64,000 nt of DNA from Prorocentrum cordatum (GCA_963575745.1 CAUYUJ010022392.1:216001-280000), one strand, 5' to 3'. Shown: positions 20,262-30,898, numbered from the stretch's first letter. A program made the numbers and translations. Notes: generated from the letters alone by a model not told the origin.

Positions 20262-20625
20262 TCCCCTCGTGCCCGCTCGAGGATAGTGCACGTCCAGCAT
20301 GGCAACTTATGCCTAAACCCTCATTCCACGCGTGCCCGCTCGAGGATGCTGCACTTCCAGCATGGCAGCTAATGCCTGAACCCCCCTTCCACGTGTGCCC
20401 GCTCGAGGATGCTGCACGTCTCGCTTGGCAGCATGGCAACTAATGCCTGAAACCCCCTTCCACGTGTGTCCGCTCGAGGATGGTGCGCTTCCCGCATGGC
20501 ATCTAATGCCTGAACGCTCATTTCATAGGCGTCTGGTCGAGGATTGTGCACTCCCCGCATGGCTGCTAACTCCTAGACGCCTCGTCTCACGCGCGCCCGC
20601 TCGAGGATCATACACTCCCAGCACT
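20262..20625 (+). repeat. ~62-72-bp tandem repeat, about six units
   Basis: Units share GTGCCCGCTCGAGGATGCTG, then AGCATGGCA and CTAATGCCTGAACCCCC. Copies begin near 20269, 20331, 20395, 20467, 20531 and 20597. Confidence 0.85.
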
Positions 20626-20739
20626 CCCAGGCACTGCTCCCAAGCGCTCCAGGGCCTCCCAAGCAACGCGCCCTCGTTCAACACGATGGATCTGCATCCC
20701 GAGCTTCCAAGACTGCCCGTGCAGACAGCCAAGGGCACC

Positions 20740-21195
20740 ACGATGGCCCAAGGCGCCTTGAAGACTGCCCAAGATGGCCCCAAAGCGGCCGACTATGGAT
20801 CCAAGACAGCCCAATATGTCTCCAAGAAGGCCCCACATCGCCGCAAGAGAACTTCCAACAACACCCGAAGAAACCAACATCACTGGTGTCTCGGGTCCTC
20901 GCACGAGTTTAACATTCTCGCTTTTCGGACTGCCGTCGGCTCAAGGCGGCCCAAGGGTACTCCACGATGGCCCAAGAGGCATCCAAGACGGCCCCAAGAC
21001 TGCCCAACAGGACTTCTCGTGGGACCCAAGACGGTCTTAGAAGGCCTCTCGACGGCCCAAGACGGCGCCAAGGCGCCCCCCAGGCATACAGAATATGGCC
21101 AAGAGGGCCCCAAGACAGCGCAAAAGAGCAGCCCCAAACTTGCGTAAGAGGGTCCCAAGACGGCCCAGGAGGGCCCGAAGGGACCCCCAAGACGG
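20740..21195 (+). repeat. CCAAGA-type degenerate repeat tract, copy 1
   Basis: Dense CCCAAGA(C/G)GGCCC-like units of about 9-15 bp surround a short non-repetitive core near 20880-20950. The same type of tract recurs at 25400-25975, 33910-34150, 39230-39745 and, inverted, at 42660-43385. Confidence 0.7.
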
Positions 21196-21208
21196 TCCAA
21201 ATACGCTC

Positions 21209-21264
21209 CATCATCACTACCATCAGCATCATCATCATTATTATCATCATCATCATCAGTATCG

Positions 21265-21308
<44 letters not shown>

Positions 21309-21985
21309 GCCCTCATCATCATCGACATCAGCATCAGCATCATCCTCACCATCCTCACCATCCTCACCACCACCACCATCATGCCAATCGCAATCATCAC
21401 CATCACCATGATCATAATCAATGTCATCCTCATCGTCATGATCACCTTCGTCGTAGTCGTCATCGTCGTCATCACAACCACCACCACAGCCACCACCACC
21501 ACCGTAATCAATAGCACCCCTGTCATCACCATAATCACCATCATCATCATCATCATCATCAGCATCACCATCGCCATCATCATCATGGTCATCGTTATTG
21601 CCATCATCATAACCATCATCATCCTCATCCTCAACCTCATCCTGGTCATCATCCTGATCATCAGCATTATCATGATCATGCTAATCATCATCACCATCCT
21701 CGTTGTCGTCGTCGTCGCCATCATCATCACCATCATTATCGCCATCATCATCACCATCACAACCATCATGATCATCCTTCTCATCCTCGTCGTCATCATT
21801 ATCATCATCATCCTCATCATCCTCGGCATCATCATAATCATCATCAACGTGATCATCATCATCATTGTCGTCGTAGTCGACGTCATCGTCATCATCGTCA
21901 TCATCATAGCAATCACCATCATCATCACGATATCATCATCATCATCGCCATCACCATCAACATCATCATTGTCATCCCATCATCC
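21209..21985 (+). repeat. (ATC)n array, ~775 bp
   Basis: CAT/ATC repeats with many one-base interruptions. Frames give poly-Ile or poly-His and are not coding. Confidence 0.95.
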
Positions 21986-22303
21986 TCCTACCACTCGTCA
22001 TCCTCATTACGGCTCTCCCAAGCCTAGAGACACAAGCTGTCACACGTGACGACTCCCCGTGCCCTCTCGAACCGTTGCCACCCAGAATTCTGGGCTGGCA
22101 CGGTGCCGCAAGCAGCTGGATATCTGCGCCGCTACGATGTCAAGCTCACACAGTCCGCCTCCATACCTCTTTATGGTCGGAGCCGCTACGATATTACGTG
22201 TGCCATCCCGGTGCCACCAACGTCCAAATTAAGGCTGCTATTGCCAAGGCCCGGAACATGCAATGCCCACCCTATGTGTGCAATCCACCAATTTTGCGTC
22301 CTT

Positions 22304-22978
22304 CGATATAAACGCGTCGCACTCGCCCAGCCGTGCCTGAGTGGAGCGCCTGTAAAGGGTCGGGTCAGGGTCGCGCGTGGCCATCTCCCCTCTGCTCAAC
22401 ATTGTGAGCTCAACGCAGCGGAACCGAGCTGCAGCTTGTGCGAAGACCTGGCGAGCATCACAATTGCCGAGGAGCCCAGCGATACTCGCCGCGGCAGCAT
22501 CGGCTTTTGTCCTTTCGAACATGCTGCGGAGTCTGCTCTGCGCGAGGTTCCGGAGGCGTGTGGAAGAGCTCAGGAATAGTGCAATGATGTTCCCCCACAC
22601 GTACGCAAACCAGCAGTGACCGCAAGCAACCCCGAAGGGCCACATCAGTAGGAGCGTCAGCTCCCAAAGTAATTGTAATAAAAAGTGTATCCGTAGCGTG
22701 GTCCAGATCATGCCCTGAATCTTACTAGGACCGCGACAGAGCATGGACACGCCAGCCATGAACAAGAAAACACAATGGATTAGTGCGTATACAGCTGACT
22801 GCAGAACATAGTCCACTGGGCACATAGGCTGGGTGCCATTGTAATCATTCTCATAGTCGTGTAACCAATATATCTCAAAGTGCAACTGCCATCCAATAAT
22901 AGCCGCGTTGAGTAGAATCACCAAACGGGCAAGCCAAACGTCGTCAGAAAGCGGGGCGTAGCAAGACATGAGAACCAC
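22304..22978 (-). CDS. TIR-like domain membrane protein, middle exon(s) with membrane segments
   Basis: The minus-strand frame has about four hydrophobic segments: LARLVILLNAAIIGW, VLQSAVYALIHCVFLF, LLQLLWELTLLLMW and WGNIIALFLSS. A soluble helix with RTKADAAAAS follows, then the closing block RLGECDAFIS at about 22304-22340. That block is the usual lead-in to the TIR-like domain that continues at 19350. The first codon of the open frame is GTG; the first ATG is at 22969, but this is more likely an internal exon, since a TAG just upstream (read on the minus strand) could serve as an acceptor. Residues after CDAFIS (KDAKLVDC...) are probably intron. Confidence 0.65.
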
Positions 22979-23091
22979 AAGAAACTATGTAAACACATAT
23001 TTTCGGAGGTCCGTGCAAATTTTCTTGGGACTGCGCTTGACCCCCCTCCCCTGGAACGCGGAGCACGCCAGGGGCGGCACCAGATGCGCCT

Positions 23092-23586
23092 CTAGGGTAT
23101 CACGCGCCGACCCAACAAATCCGCAGCGGACCTGTGAAAAAAATGCTCATGCTTGTTCCTTGCCTTTCCAAATATGCACAACCCCACGCACAGCGCAACC
23201 GTCATGAGGCCCCAATTGACGCAAGTGCCGCTCAAACCGAACCCTGACTTCGTGAGCGAGACGGCCTGTGAGCCGGCACCGAACAAGAGACCCAAGAAGA
23301 GCAGCGTGCCGCTGACCTGCATTCTGAACAGCCACCTGGCGCGCTGCCCAGCGCGCAAATTCTTCACCAACTCCTCCCGCGTCAACACCGAAGGCATCCC
23401 AGACAAATGCGGGGCCGGGTGGGCGCCGATAAGGCTTGCGGCAGGCAGCAGCTGCGGCTCCATTGGCTGCAGCGGCTCTGGCTGAGGTAATGCCGAAGGT
23501 GGCCACCAAGTAAGGGGGTCGCCGCCTCCTCCTGGGGAGGGGGGAGAAGGCCCCCCAGGACCACCCACAAACCCGCTCACGATCAC
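23092..23586 (-). CDS. TIR-like domain membrane protein, putative 5' exon with two membrane segments
   Basis: The minus-strand frame has a Pro-rich N-terminus and two in-frame Met codons (MEPQLLPA and MPSVLTREELVKNL). Two hydrophobic stretches follow (VSGTLLFLGLLFGAGS and WGLMTVALCVGLCIFG), then a basic loop KARNKHEHFF. A candidate donor CACAG|GTCC lies right after HEHFF. It sits just upstream of, and on the same strand as, the exon at 22304-22978 and has the same membrane character, so it is inferred to belong to the same gene. The junction phase could not be made to fit with certainty. Confidence 0.5.
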   Translation of the reverse strand: MIVSGFVGGPGGPSPPSPGGGGDPLTWWPPSALPQPEPLQPMEPQLLPAASLIGAHPAPHLSGMPSVLTREELVKNLRAGQRARWLFRMQVSGTLLFLGLLFGAGSQAVSLTKSGFGLSGTCVNWGLMTVALCVGLCIFGKARNKHEHFFHRSAADLLGRRVIP

Positions 23587-23621
23587 CCCAAACGGCCAGA
23601 TACAAACGTGTGTATATCTAT

Positions 23622-23644
23622 GTATATATATATATATATGTATG

Positions 23645-23680
<36 letters not shown>

Positions 23681-23715
23681 ATGGGTGAGTGTGCGTGTGT
23701 GTGTGGGTGTGTGCC
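23622..23715 (+). repeat. (TA)n, (TATG)n and (GT)n microsatellites
   Basis: Alternating TA and TATG repeats followed by a GTGTGT run. They lie upstream of the minus-strand TIR-like gene, where a promoter would be expected. Confidence 0.95.
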
Positions 23716-23774
23716 AGCGCGGATGCGAAAGAATAGGTCATTGCGCTTCGGATGATGAAGCTGTTCGGTGCAAG

Positions 23775-24450
23775 GTGTGCGGCGCACTCTGCGTGGCGCA
23801 AGCTGTGCGGTCTGAGCCGTTTGGTGCAAACCATGTGGTGTAAGGTAAATGGTGTAAGCTGAATCGTGCAGGCTATGAGGTGCAAGCTATGTGATGCTAG
23901 CTATGCGGTGTAGGCTACGTGGTGTCAGCTGAGTGGTGCAAGCTCTTTGGTGTGTAAGCTGTGCGGAGTAAGGTGTGTGGTCCAAGGTGTGGTGTAAGCT
24001 GCGTGGCGTAAGCGATGTAGTGCTATTTATGTGGTGTAAGATGTGTGATGCAAGCTGTTTGGCGCTAGCTGAGTTGTGTGCAAGCTATCTGGTGCAAGTT
24101 AATGTGGTGCAAGCCATGGGGCGCAACCTATGCTGTGCGATACGTATAGTGCAACCTGTGTGGTGCAAACTATGTGGCGTACGCTATGTGACGCAAGCGC
24201 TGTAATGTGAGCAGTGGGGGCGCAATCTATGTCATGCAACTGACAGGGTACTCAGCGTACGAGGCACCCACGAACCATCCACGGGCGCCCACGAAGCGAA
24301 CACCCAGAGCTCACAGCCAGCACGAAGTGCCCACGAGCGCCACCACCGGAAAGCCCACAGCTCCCAGCCGACAGGAGGCGCGCACGAGGCGCCCGCCAGC
24401 GGAGCACCCAGAGCATCCGGCCAGCACGATGCGCCCACGAGCGCACACCA
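23775..24450 (+). repeat. Left arm of a ~0.5-kb imperfect inverted repeat (GTGGTGCAAGCTATG units)
   Basis: 23775-24235 is made of about 12-16-bp units such as GTGGTGTAAGCTATGTGG. 24260-24450 is rich in GGCGCCCACGAG-like words. Both parts recur as reverse complements at 26475-26825 and 26335-26465, in mirrored order. Confidence 0.75.
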
Positions 24451-24958
24451 GCCGAAAACAGGAGCTCCAAGCCAACTCCTCATCAGCCAGGCAAGAACCC
24501 CTTAGTGCAAACACTGCTTGGGGACCACTGTGCCTATACGTAAACACCATGGGTGTATATCTATGTGTGCGCACAGACATAGATACATATATACTAACTT
24601 AAACTCCACCATCGATCCTCTCTCCTTCTCCATGCTCAGGAGAAGGTGGCGATCGCCCTAGTGGTGTCCCCCCCCCCAGCGCTGCCTGACTGGACACCCC
24701 AGCCCCGTGGCCTGCTCCCGCAAACGGCCCGCGGCACCCGACTGCCGAGGCAGCGGCCATCGGTCGGGACCGAGCTTGAGCCAAGTCCGACGCACAGCCA
24801 ACGTCTGGCCATAAGCATCGGGGTGTGCCAGAGGCGGCCCTGGCTTCTCCAGGGGTCCCAAAAGTGGCGCGCGGAAAGCTGGGGGCACCTAGGCCAAGAC
24901 CACCTCTGGGAACCACCCGGCTTGAATAGTCCCCGTTCTTCCCTGTTAAGAAGACGCT
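24451..24958. other. Unassigned GC-rich sequence
   Basis: Open frames on both strands but no recognised protein. A run of C lies at 24670-24678. Confidence 0.4.
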
Positions 24959-25230
24959 CTTCTGTTGGTCGCCGCCGTCATCGTCGTGTCGACTCCGTCG
25001 TCTCCTCGTCGTCTCCGTCGTCGTCTCCGTCTCCGTCGTCTCTTCGTCGTCGCCGTCAATTATCGGCTCCGTCGTCCCCCGTCTCCTTTCCCTGGGCCCT
25101 CGTCGTCGTGTCGTCTCCGTAGTCTCCTCGTCGTCTCCGTCGTCGTCTGCATCTCCGTCGTCTCCTCGTCGTCTCCATCAATCGTCTTCCGTCGTCCCCC
25201 GTCTCCTTTCCCTGGGCCCTCCTCCTTAAG
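24959..25230 (+). repeat. (CGT)n-rich repeat with a ~120-bp duplication
   Basis: CGTCGTCTC/CTCCGTCGT repeats. The 29-bp segment starting TCGTCCCCCGTCTCC occurs at about 25073 and again at about 25193, giving a ~120-bp unit. Confidence 0.85.
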
Positions 25231-25399
25231 CGCGCCAGCCAAACCGACATTGAGCAACGTTGTTAGCTGAGTCGAAGGGGCGCTCCTTCCCTTTGATCCC
25301 CTCGCCGCCAGGGGGGGGATCCGGTGGGGATCGCTCCCCCGGTACGCATCGCCCCTGGGCGGTTCTGGGGCGCAGAAAACCTCAGGACGGACGCGGTAA

Positions 25400-25975
25400 G
25401 CGTGCCCCAAGAGGCCCCCAAGACGGTCCTCGAGGGCACCGAATCGCCGAATTATCGGTCCAAGACGTCAAAATAGCCTCCAGACAGCTCAAGAAGTTTT
25501 CAACACGCCCCAAGAGGCCCCCAAGAGCACTCCCAAGAGGGCCCCAGGGGCAAAACTCATATATTCTCCTTCAGTTTCTGACAGATTTTGGCGTTCTCGC
25601 CTTGTCGGCTTCCCGACGCTCGAAGACAGCCCAAGAGGCCCCCAAGATCGTCCAAGCGGCCTTTAAGAGGGCCCCAACATGATCCAAGAGGGCCCCAAGA
25701 CCGCCCAAGAGGCCTCCAAGAAGGCCCAAGATGCCCCCAAGATGGCTCCAAGAGGGAGCACAGCCGGGGAATCCGAACGGACAGTTCGAGCCCTAGGTCT
25801 GTGAGGCTCTCAGGCGGCCCCCATATGCCTCCAAGAACCCCACGAAGATGCCCCAAGAGGCCCCCAAGAGACCCCCAGGAAGCACCACGAGGCTCGGCTC
25901 CCACGAGGCTCCCACGAGGCCCCCAAGAGCCTCCCAAAAGGCTCCAAAACTACCTCCAAGAGGCCCCCGAGAGCG
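25400..25975 (+). repeat. CCAAGA-type degenerate repeat tract, copy 2
   Basis: CCCAAGAGGCCCCCAAGA units flank a unique core (25550-25625) with CAGATTTTGGCGTTCTCG. That core resembles the core of the inverted copy near 43150-43200 (AGATTTTGGGCTCTCGG on the plus strand), so the dispersed copies share more than simple sequence. Confidence 0.7.
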
Positions 25976-26038
<63 letters not shown>

Positions 26039-26039
26039 T
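25976..26039 (+). repeat. Perfect (CGT)n microsatellite
   Basis: About 21 uninterrupted CGT units. Confidence 0.97.
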
Positions 26040-26334
26040 TCGTTCAGGGTCGGCGGCACCGGCCGTAATGCCTCTCCAATTCCCCTCTCCGTTATCCCCT
26101 TTCCCCTTTCGTGCTTGCCAAGGGCTATTCGAATCCGCCGATCCTCGCTTGTCGGGGGTGAGAAGGGTAGACTTTTGACCATTCCCCATCACTTGTTCCC
26201 CGTCTCCCAGGGGTCCAAACAAAATCTCGCTGGGGCGGATCGGGAGGGGGGGCGGGGCTGAACGCACCAACGAACCTCGTCTGCACCTAGGGGCTACTCG
26301 TCTTCTTCAGTGGTTGGATGGGTATTCTGGGTTT
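26040..26334. other. Unassigned sequence
   Basis: Unique sequence between the CGT repeat and the right inverted-repeat arm. Nothing coding recognised. Confidence 0.4.
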
Positions 26335-26825
26335 GCTTCCCAGTGCCCACCCATGGGCGCCTCGTGGGCGCCTCGTGCTGGGAGGATGCCTCGGGACATC
26401 GCCCTGCTCCGTTTTTCTTGGCCCGGTGCCCGTCCGAGGGCGCCTCGTGGGCTGCGTATGGCTTTCATCGCACTGCCTGCACCACCCAGCGTGCACGCCA
26501 TAGCTTACACCACAGAGCGTACATCACGTAGCTTGCGCCACACGGCTTGCACACAATAGCTCGCAGCACTCGGCTTGCAGCACACAGTTCGAATGACACA
26601 GTAGCTTACGTAGCTTACACCACATAGCTCAACTCACATGGTTTGGACCACGTCGACTGCGACTCACATGTTGCCCCACAGAACCTGCATCCCACATCGT
26701 ACACCGCACAGCTTGCACCACAGAACTTACGCGACATAGTTTACACCACAGAGCTTGCACTATGTAACTTGCGCAACGTAGCTTGCACCACGTAGCTGGC
26801 ACCACGTAGCTTTCACATCCAGAGT
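26335..26825 (+). repeat. Right arm of the ~0.5-kb imperfect inverted repeat
   Basis: GGGCGCCTCGTGGGCGCC words (26350-26460), then TAGCTTACACCACATAGC-like units. These are the complement, in reverse order, of 23775-24450. Confidence 0.75.
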
Positions 26826-28156
26826 GCCAGCAGTCACTGTGTTGGGCCACGCTGGCAAACATTGGCGCAACCAAGCAACACATCATGTGTTTTTGATGTT
26901 GCACCGACATGTTGTTTTCAAACATGCGCATCAACAAGAAACTTCTCACACGGAACGCACCCTGTTTCGGGCTCGAACTGCGGACAACAAAATAATAATA
27001 TATCGAAGTCCGAAGCCTTGTCGAGATCAAGATGGTAATGCTTCCGAGGTTTGGATTCTATGTGCAATGTTTCTGACCATGGGGGCACCCTATATATTTC
27101 AGGCTGAACTCATCGGCTCAGCATTTAGAATCCGATGCACAGTGGGCTCAGCTGGCATTCGTGGCAATCCAAACGGTCACAACTGGACCAACATCGTTAT
27201 AATCCAACTCAGGCTGTTCAATTTTCCGTATGAGATGCACTCGGTTCTCATCTGGGCAATCTCCAGAATCGGATCATCACGTACCTGCTCCAGGAGACTA
27301 GAACGCGAATAAGATGTTCCGCTTTGACTACCCTCCTCTCCCTCTGCCCCCATTCCTCCTCTCTCATATGCTTGCCAACTGAATCGCTTGCTGGATACGG
27401 ACAGGTGAAGTGAGGGCAAGCAGCTTTGCACCCAAAACGAAGAGATCTCCGAGGGAGTCAAAACTCTGGACGGCCTGAAGATTGAGCCCACATCGAGCTG
27501 CCCGTAGCCGCCAAAGCCCCTCCCAAGAAATACGCCATCCCAGAAGATGACCCCCCCGCGCGACCAAAGAACATCAAAACTGTGCGCACGCATTTCCATG
27601 ACGACTGCCACTGGATCGCCATGCCTTGCAAATCTGAATGGGGGTCCTGAGGCAAACGAATCCTGACCCCTGGGGCCTCCCCCCGGGACCGGGATTTCAT
27701 CCAGACTCGTTTCTTGACGGCCCGGGCCTGGGAACGCCCCCGGGAGGCCGAAAACCGAGAGCAGAAACTCCAAGGCCCATCTCTTCTAGGACAGTCGCAT
27801 TCGTACTGAGATGCTATGCTGTATGAAAAGAATCGTTGGCTGTTGGTTGGGACGCGATCGAAAAACGTGTGAAGTGCTCATGACTACATCTCTCGAACAG
27901 CAGCAAATCCACCGTCTCTGCAGACTAGGGGGGAGGAGCGGGGAGGGGAGGGAGGCGAGGCCGGAAGCTGGTGAAAGGGGTCACCAGACCCGATGAAGAA
28001 CGCAGGCCCTCGCAGTATTTGGCACCAGCCTGGGCCGCTAGGGGGCGCAAAATGGGCGCGCCGCTGCGGCCGACGAAAAGATCGATGTGATGTCCACCGG
28101 TCTGCGCGGATTGCACTGGGCCGCGCGAGACATGCAACCGAATAATGGCCACACAG
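26826..28156. other. Unassigned sequence with open frames
   Basis: A plus-strand frame (26824-27312) and a minus-strand frame (27177-27773) are each open for more than 160 codons. Neither has a recognised domain, and they overlap antisense to each other. A real exon here is possible but not shown. Confidence 0.3.
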
Positions 28157-28343
28157 AGGCCTCGTAGATGGGGTCCGAGTAGATGGGGTCGGAGGATCTC
28201 GCCGCATCGCCGATACATCCGCGACGTCGGTGTGGAGAAAATTGGGCCCCACATCGACGATGCATCGCCGACGCATCGCCGATGCATCGGCGGTGCGGCG
28301 CGATCCTCCGACCCCATCTGCTCCGACCTCATCTAGGAGGCCT
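28157..28343. mobile_element. MITE-like foldback element, family B, copy 1 (~187 bp)
   Basis: The left end AGGCCTCGTAGATGGGGTCC and the right end ...GACCTCATCTAGGAGGCC form a long imperfect terminal inverted repeat. Both arms contain a second GATGGGGTCGGAG word. The core has self-complementary CGATGCATCGGCG words. Related copies lie at 29161-29388 and 47622-47860. Confidence 0.85.
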
Positions 28344-28535
28344 AGACCACAGGGCCCCTTCGCCAAAGACCCCGTGAAGACGAAACACCCTCTCCGGGGA
28401 AGGCCCACGCACGAAGTCAAACACGAGGTCGCCCTCCCAGAGGTGCTTTTGGCTGTTCGTGATCATGATGCCAGCTGTCATGCCCACGCCATACATCTGG
28501 TTTACGGCCAGGAGCTCCTGCGAAGCGTGTCTCGG
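28344..28535 (-). CDS. Possible exon abutting a family B element
   Basis: The minus-strand frame starts after a candidate CAG acceptor near 28535 and reads LLAVNQMYGVGMTAGIM... to VFGEGALW, where the sequence GTGGTCTAGG leads straight into the foldback element. Composition is protein-like, but no family is recognised. A GT donor coincides with the edge of the element. Confidence 0.3.
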
Positions 28536-29160
28536 CGGCGGACCCTGCGACACGCTACGCCTCTTGCAAGCTGACAGCAGGTCGCTCTGCCTGAGGGGCG
28601 GGAGGCCGGGCCGGCGTGCCTCGTCGAAGCGTGGTTGGCCAGAACCTGCAGAACGAGACGCTGAGCGCTAGGCAAACATTGCTGACCGTACTTACTATTC
28701 CTGCCCAGCCTAGGGCAGTCAGATGGTGGACGGAATCTGACCACCGTTCCAGGCAAACTACCGCCGCCGCGAGGGCCTCAGAGATCAGATAGTGAGGGAT
28801 GCGAAAAACGACGCTACTCTGGGTTACAAATGCGTGGTCTGTAAACCTCCTGGGAACGCCGAAAGCCTAGAGAGAGCCGCCAGGACGCCGCATATCACGC
28901 AGGGTTTATCCCGTTAGCCCACAGGAGGCTCAGCGAACAGCGCCTCGTAAACCAGGGTATGGGCGTTTTTTTTGCGCCCTTGAACACAAAGAACACAAAG
29001 CCTAACTATACCAATGCGATGACAGCTGTGCAAACATGTCCGTACACGAGACGCCCACTGAGACGATGCGGCGGAACAGGGCGATCACTCGCCTCGACTC
29101 AGAGCGGCCAGCTCGGCGGATCGGTTCAGGAGCGAATTGCAAACTGGGCGTGGAGTCCTT
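28536..29160. other. Unassigned sequence
   Basis: Short frames only; no recognised gene or repeat. Confidence 0.4.
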
Positions 29161-29388
29161 GGAGGCCTCCTAGATGGGGTCCGAGGAGATGGGGTCGAAG
29201 GATCGCACCGCATCGCCAATACATCGCCGCTGTATCGGCGAGACATCGGCGATGAATTGGCGACGTCGGCAATGAATCGCCGACGTCGACGTGAAGCAAA
29301 TCGGGCCCCGCGTCGAGCCGTCGGCGACGCATCGGCAATGCGGCGCGACCCTGTGGCCCCATCTGCTCCGACCCCATCCGGGAGGCCC
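29161..29388. mobile_element. MITE-like foldback element, family B, copy 2 (~228 bp)
   Basis: Begins GGAGGCCTCCTAGATGGGGT and ends ACCCCATCCGGGAGGCC. Internal words CATCGGCGATGAATTGGCGA and CGACGTCGAC repeat as imperfect palindromes. Same layout as copies 1 and 3. Confidence 0.85.
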
Positions 29389-30330
29389 AAAACGTTTAGC
29401 TCTGGGCCCCATGACGAGCACCTCCTCTCAGGCCCCCTCCGTCCTCCTCCTCCTCCTCTTCCTCCTGCTGCTAATGGCGGTCGAAATGTTTGTCGCCGCG
29501 CAAACCTGTCCAGTCCCTCCCATCGTGCAAAGACCAGGGTGGGAGGGGGGCTCATTCGGGGAAAGGCAAGAATAAGGTAGAAAGCGACCGATCACTAACA
29601 ATGAGGCGGGGGAAGTGGGAAGCGCCTGATGCCAAACAACACAGACGAAAGGCCAGACCGCCCTAAGGGCGAGAAGGCAAGCCCCCAGAGGCAGAAGCGG
29701 AAGAGCGAGGCCAGGAGAGGGAAGGGGAAAAGGAGAGAGAAGAAGAGAAAAGGGGGTTCGCCTCTAGGCACTCGGGGTGGCTTGGTCGCCGTGACGCGAG
29801 GAAGAGGGAAGAGGAAGGACGAAAGCAGAATGTGTGGGAGGAGAGGAGCAAGGGACGGCGGAGGTGGGTGGGTAGGTGGGTGCGCAGGCTCGAAAAGAAA
29901 GGCGTGGCGCTAGAGGCGGTATTCGTGCCGTGCGCCTGGTCGTGAAGGAAGTAAAGAGGGGTCGCGCAGAAGGGGGAGGTGGGGTGACCATGGGCGCAGC
30001 GACGGTCGGGGAACAGCGGCGGCTGCGGTCAAAGGACGTGAGGTCGAGCAAACGCGAAGGGCAATGGCACCAGGACGTGAGGGTGGGGAAGCATGAAAGA
30101 GGAAGCGGAGGTCCTGGTGCCTAAATGGGTCGACTGGTAAGCTGCGGTTAGCTTTCTCTTAGGGTGGAGGCAGAAGGCCGCAGTGGCAAGCTCCTTTGGA
30201 GGTCCCAGCAGTAGGGTCGCTCTTTTAGAGGGGGGGGAGGGCCAGTCGACCCTTCTGCAAATGCCTACCTCATACAACGTGGGCACAACGGGTTGCCTAA
30301 GTGCCTTGGTCCAATGAGTTGGCCATGGAC
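29389..30330. other. Purine-rich, otherwise unassigned sequence
   Basis: From about 29580 to 30240 the plus strand is strongly purine-biased (AGAGGGAAGGGGAAAAGGAG type) without being a simple repeat. No recognised gene. Confidence 0.5.
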
Positions 30331-30345
30331 AGCTTCTCCTCCTCC

Positions 30346-30380
<35 letters not shown>

Positions 30381-30525
30381 CTCCTCCTCCACATCCTCCT
30401 CTTCCTCCTCCTCCTCCTCCTCCTCCCCTCCTCCCCTCCTCCTCCTCCTCCTCTTCTTCCTCCTCCTCCTCCTCCTCCTAGGTCCTCCTCTTCCTCCTCC
30501 TCCTTCTCCTAGAACGTGGAGTCCT
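30331..30525 (+). repeat. (CTC)n/(TCC)n microsatellite
   Basis: Pyrimidine trinucleotide array with TTC interruptions. Confidence 0.95.
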
Positions 30526-30738
30526 GGGTCCCATGACGAGCTCCGTGTTCACCACGGCATCGACGAAGCTGCTGCTGTTCAGGGCCACGTCCTGCCCGGA
30601 CCCGCCCGCCGCATCTGCGGCCCCTCGAAGTTTCGGGGGCCGCGACCGCCAGGGCTCTCCGCCGCCCGTCGAGGTTTCTGGCCGTGGCCGCCGGGGGTTA
30701 CCCGCCGCCCACGGGGCGGCGTGGGGGTCCTGCCGCAA
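30526..30738 (-). CDS. Weak exon candidate next to the TCC tract
   Basis: The minus-strand frame includes QDVALNSSSFVDAVVNTELV, which looks protein-like within a GC-rich stretch, but has no recognised family. The 5' part of the frame is Arg/Pro-rich. Listed only as a candidate. Confidence 0.15.
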
Positions 30739-30746
30739 GGCTTAGG

Positions 30747-30898
30747 TTGGGCATGCCCTCCTGGAGGCAGATTTTGTGAGAAAGATAAAGAGGAGTAGCA
30801 ACAGTGCTCAAGCATAGTTACAGATGCCAGAAGACTCGTCCCCAAACGATGCTCTCACTGTTCTTGAACCCCTTCTCCTGCAGAGGGACATGCCCGAC
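30747..30898. mobile_element. MITE-like element, family J, copy 1 (~152 bp)
   Basis: Left end GTTGGGCATGCCCTCCTGG and right end CTGCAGAGGGACATGCCCGAC are inverted repeats. The right end contains a splice-acceptor-like CCTTCTCCTGCAG. Copies at 40962-41114 and 41484-41632 share GTCCCCA(T/A)AC and GAAC...TCCTGCAG. Confidence 0.8.

Larger units (their letters stand above)
19351..22303 (-). other. Intron or insertion splitting the TIR-like gene (~2.96 kb)
   Basis: This sequence separates CDAFIS from HSWSDD. CGATAT occurs at both edges (19345-19350 and 22304-22309, plus strand). Just inside the edges, GGGCGCAGCACGGGTGGAT on the left and the reverse complement of the right end (GGACGCAAAATTGGTGGAT) agree at about 14 of 19 positions, like degenerate terminal inverted repeats. 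No GT-AG or GC-AG intron fits the exact join I could place. It holds a ~65-bp satellite, CCAAGA repeats and a long ATC array. It is either an unusual intron, an introner-like insertion, or a transposon insertion that breaks the gene. Confidence 0.5.

Noticed and set aside
20930-20945. GGCTCAAG as a dinoflagellate spliced-leader relic
   Set aside because: Only eight bases match; the preceding sequence does not fit the leader.
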